Shown here: piece after piece, positions 7,583 to 11,989 of the stretch | Layout: each line of letters begins with the position of its first letter | Numbering within the stretch: the first letter of the stretch is position 1 | Source of the DNA: an uncultured bacterium | GTDB lineage: Bacteria; Verrucomicrobiota; Kiritimatiellia; RFP12; UBA1067 | Assembly: GCA_902779075.1 (NCBI GenBank) | Contig: CACZAK010000160.1 | Location: forward strand, 1 to 11,989 | Length of the DNA stretch: 11,989 nucleotides | Direction of reading: 5' to 3' | Program-made: the position numbers and the translations under genes | The notes under the pieces: generated by a model | What the model saw: the letters and a program-made list of their open reading frames with translations, nothing else | Database searches by the model: none | What the model was told of the DNA's origin: nothing

Positions 7583-7597
7583 TGGGGACTGTCCCCA
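7583..7597. repeat. 15-bp palindrome TGGGGACTGTCCCCA
   Basis: A perfect palindrome around a central T, three bases beyond the tandem repeat and just past the stop of the esterase remnant. There is no T-run on either side, so it is not a clear intrinsic terminator. It resembles the short GC-rich palindromes spread by REP-type elements. Confidence 0.55.
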
Positions 7598-7614
7598 CAA
7601 GTTCCCAATAGTGA

Positions 7615-7942
7615 TTAGGGATCTACGAGATCCATCCAGTCGTAGTGGCGGTAGGCGCCGTGCACGACGTCCGCGAAGCGCGTGTAGAGGTTTTCGTCGT
7701 CGATCATCTGTTTCCACGACCAAGAGGGCTTCACCATTTTCATTTCGGCAAAGCGCCCGTCGCCTACGAAGCGCGCGTGCGCCGCAGGAATGCAGGCGCG
7801 GCCGTACGCCTCGATGTCGAACGCGCCGTCGTAGCCAAGAATCTTCTTCGCGGCGTCGGCGGCGGAGAGCATGTCCTCGGCGCGGTGGGCCCGCCATGCA
7901 CATTGCCGCCGCGAACGCGGCACATACTGTTTTTGTATTCAT
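7615..7942 (-). pseudogene. Remnant of a secreted esterase: signal peptide joined out of frame to the last ~90 residues
   Basis: An ATG at 7942, preceded by GGGAAGG, starts a clean signal peptide (MNTKTVCAAFAAAMCMAG). After about residue 18 the sequence switches frame to a stretch that aligns with the end of the esterase at 4486-6507: RAEDMLSAADAAKK against RAEETIALAASLKE, then YGRACIPAAHARF against CGRTCISSAHAFA, then FADVVHGAYRHYDWMDL against FANVVHGALLDYDWPDL. Around 550 residues, including the nucleophile elbow, are missing between them. The junction is near 7895-7890. It is therefore a second gene of the same esterase family with an internal deletion. It was arranged back-to-back with the regulator fragment at 8087, suggesting that regulator once controlled it. 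Confidence 0.8.
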
Positions 7943-8047
7943 TTTTTGCCTTCCCTTCGGTGCTTGCCAGTGCGTGTTTGTTTGCGGGTTATTTTACCAT
8001 AATTTAGCCGAAAGAAATAGAGCCAATAGTTGTAAAATCATAAAGTA

Positions 8048-8152
8048 GCACTTGCACGATCTACAACCGAATGCTATACTGTCCGCATGAAGAAAATCGC
8101 CATCATGCTGGAAAGCACCCGCGCATACGCCCGCGCCGTTGTCGAGGGCGTT
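8048..8152. repeat. 105-bp direct repeat, left copy (regulator promoter plus 22 codons)
   Basis: Matches 9900-10004 at 101 of 105 positions, offset 1852. The 39 bases before the ATG are identical; all four differences are third-position synonymous changes. Weaker similarity (about 15 of 20) continues to the left to about 8032. Homology ends abruptly after 8152, where the AbiE-side sequence begins. Confidence 0.95.
8052..8080 (+). promoter_or_regulatory. Sigma-70-type promoter of the truncated regulator copy
   Basis: TTGCAC (8052-8057), a 17-bp spacer and TATACT (8075-8080), with TGC directly before the -10 box. The ATG at 8087 is seven bases beyond the -10 box, at the expected start of transcription. 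The remainder of 7943-8047 is AT-rich with the AGGGAAGG site for the esterase remnant; TGGTAAAAT on the minus strand there may be an extended -10 box for it, but no -35 is clear. Confidence 0.6.
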
Positions 8153-8182
8153 CGCCACATAGATGATTGTCCTTGTCCGTGA
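8087..8182 (+). pseudogene. 5' fragment of a XylR-type regulator gene, cut off after codon 22
   Basis: Codons 1-22 encode MKKIAIMLESTRAYARAVVE plus GV, the same as the start of the intact regulator at 9939. After 8152 the sequence leaves the family and a stop comes nine codons later at 8180-8182, giving a 31-codon frame. Its promoter is intact, so a short transcript reading towards the convergent AbiEii gene is possible. Because the four differences from the intact copy are all silent, this looks like a piece of a once-functional, slightly diverged copy. Confidence 0.85.
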
Positions 8183-8190
8183 CAAGAATA

Positions 8191-9186
8191 CTATGCTAAT
8201 GCATTAAGCTCTGATTCAAGTTTCTTGATAGTCAGGAGTATCTCTTCAAATGATGGGTAGTCTCCGTAAATCATGTTTCGCATCGCCGCATAGTCCGCCT
8301 TGATGACCGGCAGAGCGTGTTCCGATGGCAGAAGGAGCATTGTGCCTGGTTTACACAGCTCAAAATGCGCCCAACTACGCGGATAGAACTTGCGCGTAAA
8401 GTCCACGACATCCTGCAAGAGCGCCAAATTGGCCCTTGCAGCAGCATAGACGGGCGAGTGATACATGCGGTAAATATCGTAATAATGTCGCGAGAACCGA
8501 CGCGGTGCTTTTTTTGCCTCCGGGCGATAGTGTTCATGATGAATTGCCTCAATCTTTTCCCAAAACGTCCGCTCGGCCTTGATGACCGTAACCTCGAACG
8601 GATTGATTCCTAGTCGCGGTTCTGAATGTCCGACAAAACTGGTTATCGCCTTTGTTTCGCATGGCACCCAAGATGCCAACGGCCCAATTTCCAGTTTCAC
8701 GTTAGGGGAAAGATATTGATCGGCAAAAACCTTTGGATAGACGACATGAAGATTTAGCGGTTCAACTGCGTCGAGTTCCACCCTACAGACATTCCCAAGC
8801 GCCACCTGAATCTGATCACGCAGTTCACCGCTTACATATCGGCCAGCGGTTTCGTTCATCATTTCATTGAACAAACCCTGTTTTGTCTTTGAGCGATTGG
8901 CGTTTGGATCGCCAAGTTCAGGAAACCTCGTCCAATCAAGGATCAGATCGACGTCTTCGGAAAATCGCTCAATGACGGCGTGCGCCTTTGAGAGGGACGT
9001 GCCTCCCTTGAACCTCAGTTTTTGCGATAACAATTCATCGGAGAATATGTGCTCAAGGACATAGCAAACCCAAAAGTCCTTCTCAACCATCGCCTCTGGG
9101 ACATTCTGTGGCATACGAATACTGGCATCGGAAAAAAGGAGCCTCCGTTCCTCCGGGGATGCCAACGCTATCTCGTCACTTTTCAA
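8191..9186 (-). CDS. abiEii: AbiEii-family nucleotidyltransferase toxin
   Basis: The 331-residue protein belongs to the AbiEii/AbiGii (DUF1814) nucleotidyltransferases, the toxin half of type IV toxin-antitoxin and phage abortive-infection systems. Visible motifs are FKGGTSLSK (59-67), the metal-binding RFSEDVDL (74-81, Asp78 and Asp80), VIKAERTFWEKIEAIHHE (201-218) and HYYDIYRMY (234-242). Related toxins transfer nucleotides to target RNAs and stop growth. All key acidic residues are present, so it is probably functional. The start is a TTG at 9186, six bases after GGGAGG; it overlaps the end of the antitoxin gene by 11 bp, so translation is probably coupled. The region is visibly less GC-rich than the surrounding hydrolase genes, in keeping with horizontal acquisition. 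Confidence 0.9.
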   Translation of the reverse strand: MKSDEIALASPEERRLLFSDASIRMPQNVPEAMVEKDFWVCYVLEHIFSDELLSQKLRFKGGTSLSKAHAVIERFSEDVDLILDWTRFPELGDPNANRSKTKQGLFNEMMNETAGRYVSGELRDQIQVALGNVCRVELDAVEPLNLHVVYPKVFADQYLSPNVKLEIGPLASWVPCETKAITSFVGHSEPRLGINPFEVTVIKAERTFWEKIEAIHHEHYRPEAKKAPRRFSRHYYDIYRMYHSPVYAAARANLALLQDVVDFTRKFYPRSWAHFELCKPGTMLLLPSEHALPVIKADYAAMRNMIYGDYPSFEEILLTIKKLESELNALA

Positions 9187-9793
9187 GTTTTCCCTCCCGT
9201 CTCCTCATTTCATTCCAGAGCAGTCGCGAAATCCAGCTAGATGCAATCGCCGAGTCTTCGCAAATCGCTCTCCACTCCTCATCCGAATAACGCGATGCGA
9301 TCTGCACAACAACTTCTGGCGTTGCGTATGATCGGCCAAGGCCTTTCAACCCTCGGATGACGAGTTTTGAATCTCGCCCTTTCATGCATGTTTCACGCAG
9401 ACACCGATGCTGGAATTCAATAGTTGCATTTCTTATGCGATATCGCCTGCTTGGTCCATTTGAAAGATAAACTAACCGTGCCGGGACTTGTGTGGACAAC
9501 CCAAGTCCATTAACCGCAGCGTCATCACACGGCATGATTGTCCAACCGAACTTCCGCGCAAGGGCCTGTGCAATGTCTTCCATGCTGGGCAAGACGTTCT
9601 TTTGCAGCAAATTGCTCCACAATGGGATTGCATAGATTCCGCGTATAAGGCGAAAGATACGGCATTGCCTCGCAAAACGAGAAAGCATCTCGTCGCGGAC
9701 ACCACGCGAGATCGAAGACGGCAAATCACTAGCCGAGAAAACACTTCCCGGCTCTTGCGCTTCAATCCACTTCTCTACAGACTCTTTTGCCAT
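9176..9793 (-). CDS. abiEi: AbiEi-like antitoxin / DUF6088 winged-helix repressor
   Basis: The 205-residue protein has an N-terminal winged-helix segment (VEKWIEAQEPGSVFSASDL, then MLSRFARQCRIFRLIRGIYAIP, about residues 7-62) of the kind found in AbiEi and DUF6088 antitoxins, followed by a middle domain with IAQALARKFGWTIMPCDDAAVNGLGLSTQ. Such proteins neutralise the partner nucleotidyltransferase and repress their own promoter. It lies directly upstream of AbiEii with an 11-bp overlap. I chose the ATG at 9793; a TTG at 9829 would add 12 residues but falls only about two bases after the predicted transcription start. Neither start has a good ribosome site, which may keep expression low. The C-terminal half is less recognisable. 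Confidence 0.8.
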   Translation of the reverse strand: MAKESVEKWIEAQEPGSVFSASDLPSSISRGVRDEMLSRFARQCRIFRLIRGIYAIPLWSNLLQKNVLPSMEDIAQALARKFGWTIMPCDDAAVNGLGLSTQVPARLVYLSNGPSRRYRIRNATIEFQHRCLRETCMKGRDSKLVIRGLKGLGRSYATPEVVVQIASRYSDEEWRAICEDSAIASSWISRLLWNEMRRREGKLEK

Positions 9794-9801
9794 ACCGACA
9801 G

Positions 9802-9829
9802 TTGAGAAATAATACACACTTTTTCTCAA
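9802..9829. promoter_or_regulatory. Probable AbiEi operator: 8-bp inverted repeat
   Basis: TTGAGAAA at 9802-9809 is exactly inverted as TTTCTCAA at 9822-9829, with 12 bases between, giving centres one to two helical turns apart. It lies directly after the predicted AbiE transcription start and before the antitoxin ATG. AbiEi antitoxins are known to bind inverted repeats in their own promoters, so this is the obvious candidate site. Confidence 0.6.
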
Positions 9830-9837
9830 CGCGGATT

Positions 9838-9867
9838 ATTGTATCACAATCCCCCGGAGATTGACAA
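9838..9867 (-). promoter_or_regulatory. Sigma-70-type promoter of the AbiE operon
   Basis: On the minus strand TTGTCA (9867-9862), an 18-bp spacer, then TACAAT (9843-9838), with TG one base before the -10 box. The predicted start near 9831 is immediately followed by the inverted repeat at 9802-9829. It is divergent from the regulator promoter about 40 bp away. Confidence 0.6.
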
Positions 9868-9899
9868 GAGGGAAACGAAAAAAGTAAGATAGTTAAGTC

Positions 9900-10004
9900 G
9901 CACTTGCACGATCTACAACCGAATGCTATACTGTCCGCATGAAGAAAATTGCCATCATGCTGGAAAGCACCCGTGCATACGCCCGCGCGGTCGTCGAGGG
10001 CGTT
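9900..10004. repeat. 105-bp direct repeat, right copy (start of the intact regulator)
   Basis: Right partner of 8048-8152. Together the copies bracket the AbiE module. This copy includes the promoter and the first 22 codons of the intact regulator gene. Weaker similarity continues left to about 9884. Confidence 0.95.
9904..9932 (+). promoter_or_regulatory. Promoter of the intact XylR-type regulator; predicts leaderless mRNA
   Basis: TTGCAC (9904-9909), 17-bp spacer, TATACT (9927-9932), TGC before the -10 box. The ATG at 9939 sits at the expected transcription start, and there is no purine-rich ribosome site before it. Confidence 0.65.
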
Positions 10005-11078
10005 GCCGCGTTCGCGCAGGAGCGGCGCGACTGGATTCTTCGTCCGGTCAACGCTCAGACGTTTTCGCCCGTGCGTCTGCGCGGTTTCGACGGCATCATC
10101 GCCCGCATCCTCGACGACGCCACGGCGGAACGGCTGGCGAAGACCGGCCTTCCAATCGTGGACGTGTTCTGCCAGAAGCCCCGCACGGGGTTAGCGAGCG
10201 TAGAATCCGACCATCGCGCCATCGGACGCATGGCCCGCGCGTTCTTCGAGTCTCGCGGCTTCGCGAACTTCGGCTACTGCGGAATGCCCGGCATCGCGTT
10301 TTCCGACAAGCGGCAGGATGCGTTTGTAGACAATGACACGCACATATTCACGCCAAGGCAGAGCATGTTCAGAGGCAAGGGCGACTTCTACACGGACCGC
10401 ATCGACCGGCTGCCGGACAGACCTGCGCTGAAGAAGTGGTTGCTGAGCTTGCCCAAGCCGATAGGCGTGTTCTGCTGCAACGACCTGCGCGCAATCCAGC
10501 TGGAGCAGGTGGCGCTTGAATGTGGACTGAACGTGCCGAAGGACGTTGCGATTCTTGGCGTGGATAACGACACCATGCTTTGCTCGTTCGCGGAAGTTCC
10601 GCTTTCGAGCATCCGCCCGAACTCGTTCAAGGTCGGCTACGATGCCGCGCGCATCCTGTCGGCGGTGATGACGCGGCAGGCCGACGACAGACCTCACAAG
10701 ATACATTCCGTGCCGCCGGGGGAGCTCGTGGAGCGGATGTCGACCGAGTTCATGCCCGTCAATCCGCCATGGCTCGGGAAAGTGCTCATACACATCGAGA
10801 CGAACATGCGCCGGCCGATTGGCGCGCGGGAGATATTCGACCTCGCGGAACGCTCCAGCACATACGTCGAACAGATGTTCAAGGACAAGCTTGGCAAATC
10901 CGTCCAAGCGTATGTGACAGCGGTTAAGATGCGCGAGGCGAAACGTCTGCTCGGCGACGGCCGGCTGCGCATTTCCGAAATCGCCTACCAATGCGGCTTC
11001 GCGTCACCCCAGTATTTCTGCCGCACGTTCACCGCGCACTTCGGCAAGAGCCCCAAAGCCTACCGGACACGACTCTGA
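9939..11078 (+). CDS. XylR-type transcriptional regulator (sugar-binding domain plus AraC helix-turn-helix)
   Basis: The 379-residue protein has a LacI/periplasmic-binding-like sensor domain (about 2-268), including the start MLESTRAYARAVVEG, FDGIIARI, VESDHRAIGRMARAFF, PIGVFCCNDLRA and VAILGVDNDTMLCSF. An AraC-type DNA-binding domain follows (about 275-379), with ISEIAYQCGFASPQYF and CRTFTAHFGKSPKAYR in the second helix-turn-helix. This is the XylR architecture, in which a sugar or oligosaccharide bound by the sensor switches on neighbouring hydrolase genes; the ligand here is unknown. Its stop is one base from the end of the convergent disrupted gene at 11080. No ribosome site precedes the ATG, whose position at the predicted transcript start suggests leaderless translation. 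A partial second copy of its 5' end is at 8087. Confidence 0.9.
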   Translation: MKKIAIMLESTRAYARAVVEGVAAFAQERRDWILRPVNAQTFSPVRLRGFDGIIARILDDATAERLAKTGLPIVDVFCQKPRTGLASVESDHRAIGRMARAFFESRGFANFGYCGMPGIAFSDKRQDAFVDNDTHIFTPRQSMFRGKGDFYTDRIDRLPDRPALKKWLLSLPKPIGVFCCNDLRAIQLEQVALECGLNVPKDVAILGVDNDTMLCSFAEVPLSSIRPNSFKVGYDAARILSAVMTRQADDRPHKIHSVPPGELVERMSTEFMPVNPPWLGKVLIHIETNMRRPIGAREIFDLAERSSTYVEQMFKDKLGKSVQAYVTAVKMREAKRLLGDGRLRISEIAYQCGFASPQYFCRTFTAHFGKSPKAYRTRL

Positions 11079-11079
11079 A

Positions 11080-11552
11080 TCATCGGTAAAGCGTTGCGGC
11101 CAGCAGGCCGACGAAGGTTTCCGTTCCCCGGCATTCAATGCGCAGCGCCTTCAGTTCCTTTGCGGGATCGAGGACGATGGCGTGGGCGTTTCCGTGCGTG
11201 GCGTGCTTGCCGAACATCACCGGCCGCCCCTTCACCGCGTAGGGCTTGCAGTCCTTCGACATGTCGAGATAGCACCACTGCCCATGCATGTACGAAAGCC
11301 AGTCGTCGCAGTTGTCCGGCGGGACGAGCGGAAGCGCCGCCTCCGTGCCGTCGGCGTAGCGCACCTTCACGACCGCCGCCTCCATCCACGCGACATTGGG
11401 GTTCGTGACCACCGCCGTGAGCAGCGCGATCTTCTGAGCCTTTCCGGCATCTTGAATGGTGCCTCCGGCGCGGACACGTAGTCGTACGCCGCATCAGCCG
11501 ACGCAGCAACAGCACCGATGATCACTCCGCTAATCAATATCGCTTTCTTCAT
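11080..11552 (-). pseudogene. Disrupted secreted protein: signal peptide joined out of frame to a C-terminal beta-rich region
   Basis: The ATG at 11552, after GGAGGAAG, begins a clear signal peptide (MKKAILISGVIIGAVAASADA) and about 16 further residues (YDYVSAPEAPFKMPE). The frame then closes without family signal. In another frame a coherent stretch starts around 11445 (KAQKIALLTAVVTNPNVAW) and runs through VRYADGTEAALPLVPP, YMHGQWCYLDM and RIECRGTETFVGLLAATLYR to a stop at 11080. Either a single-base shift near 11440 or a larger internal deletion explains this; the short total length for a secreted protein of this kind favours deletion. I do not recognise the function; the C-terminal part looks like the accessory end of a carbohydrate-active enzyme. 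Its leader overlaps the end of the GH16 gene, so the two were co-transcribed. Confidence 0.65.
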
Positions 11553-11566
11553 TTTCACTTCCTCCG

Positions 11567-11989
11567 TCATTTCCTTTGGCTCGATTGCGCCCCGGACGCT
11601 CCGTACGCGCGCACATAGTCGACTTCCATGAACGTGCCGTCGATGGCGTCAGTCACAGGCCCCGCCCACTTTAAAATCGCTTCCGAAAGCAGGAGCGCGC
11701 ATTCGGAATGGCACACTTCGTTCTTGACGCGCCGGATTTCCTTCCCGTCAAAATAGAACACAAGCTCGTCTGGCGTCCACAGGAACCCATACACGTGGAA
11801 CTCCTTGGACAAATCGACCGTGCGGCCAAGATTGAATGCCTTCGCGTTGACCTTGTGGCTCTTCTTGCCGTCCTTGTAGAAAACCTTTTCGTAGTCGTGG
11901 ATGTTGGTGTTGATCTCAGACGGATAGTGCCCTTCGTTGACGTCGATCTCGAATCCCTCGTCCTTCCCATGCGGAAGCGTCACGAACCA
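11567..11989 (-). CDS. Glycoside hydrolase family 16 enzyme, C-terminal part (5' end outside the window)
   Basis: The frame is open to the right edge, giving 140 visible residues that start WFVTLPHGKDEGFEIDVNEG. The GH16 active-site signature E-x-D-x-x-E is visible as EIDVNE, supplying the nucleophile and acid/base Glu. It is followed by EINTNIHDY, then FHVYGFLWTPDELVFYFDG, and FMEVDYVRAYG near the end, all typical of the GH16 beta-jelly-roll. GH16 enzymes cut beta-1,3/1,4-glucans, agars, carrageenans or related galactans; which of these cannot be told from this part. Its TGA stop overlaps an ATG (ATGA) at 11570 and the true start of the next gene is 14 bp beyond, showing a tight operon. Confidence 0.85.
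   Translation of the reverse strand, partial: WFVTLPHGKDEGFEIDVNEGHYPSEINTNIHDYEKVFYKDGKKSHKVNAKAFNLGRTVDLSKEFHVYGFLWTPDELVFYFDGKEIRRVKNEVCHSECALLLSEAILKWAGPVTDAIDGTFMEVDYVRAYGASGAQSSQRK

Noticed and set aside
7994..8185. Short minus-strand frame of 63 codons
   Set aside because: Mostly antisense to the regulator fragment and its promoter; no ribosome site or similarity to a known family.
8170..8186. Hairpin CTTGTC-CGT-GACAAG as terminator of AbiEii
   Set aside because: The stem is only 6 bp and no T-run follows on either strand.
10191..10991. Minus-strand frame of 266 codons within the regulator region
   Set aside because: Shadow of the regulator gene, whose sensor and AraC domains are unmistakable on the plus strand.

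Overview
The window looks like a polysaccharide-degradation neighbourhood from a GC-rich, Gram-negative-type bacterium. The mix of exported GH109, GH28, GH29 and GH16 enzymes, a XylR-type sugar-sensing AraC regulator and short palindromic repeats with a GGTAGG/GGGAGG head suggests a Kiritimatiellota/Lentisphaerae-like member of the PVC group, probably from gut or rumen. That placement is inference from gene content; no rRNA or marker gene is present.

Layout. Nearly all of 1-7942 is on the minus strand. In transcription order there is a deleted esterase remnant (7942-7615), a deleted AAA/DUF4143 ATPase remnant (7419-6554), a large secreted alpha/beta-hydrolase esterase (6507-4486), a C-terminally truncated PL22 oligogalacturonate lyase (4444-3746), a GH28 polygalacturonase-type enzyme (3715-2324), a GH109/Gfo-Idh-MocA enzyme (2107-728) and the 5' part of a GH29 fucosidase (393 to the window edge). 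The esterase, PL22 and GH28 genes are 30-41 bp apart and read as a pectin-degrading operon. The GH109 and GH29 genes are each preceded by a copy of an identical 98-bp repeat, and the GH109-GH29 gap also holds a 131-bp element with two REP-like hairpins.

The 8.0-10.0 kb region holds a type IV toxin-antitoxin (abortive-infection) pair, AbiEi/AbiEii, with its own promoter and an inverted-repeat operator. It sits between two copies of the promoter and first 22 codons of a XylR-type regulator. The left copy breaks off at codon 22. The right copy continues into the intact regulator (9939-11078). The two copies differ by only four bases, all synonymous.

The right end (11080-11989, minus strand) has the C-terminal part of a GH16 enzyme and, after it, a signal-peptide gene disrupted by a frameshift or deletion.

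Three things stand out: (1) repeated gene decay that keeps the start and the C-terminal end while losing the middle; (2) a family of small palindromic elements, one pair of which is read in frame inside the esterase gene; (3) the way the AbiE module is embedded in a duplicated regulator 5' end. The regulator promoter places the ATG at the predicted transcription start, implying leaderless mRNA.
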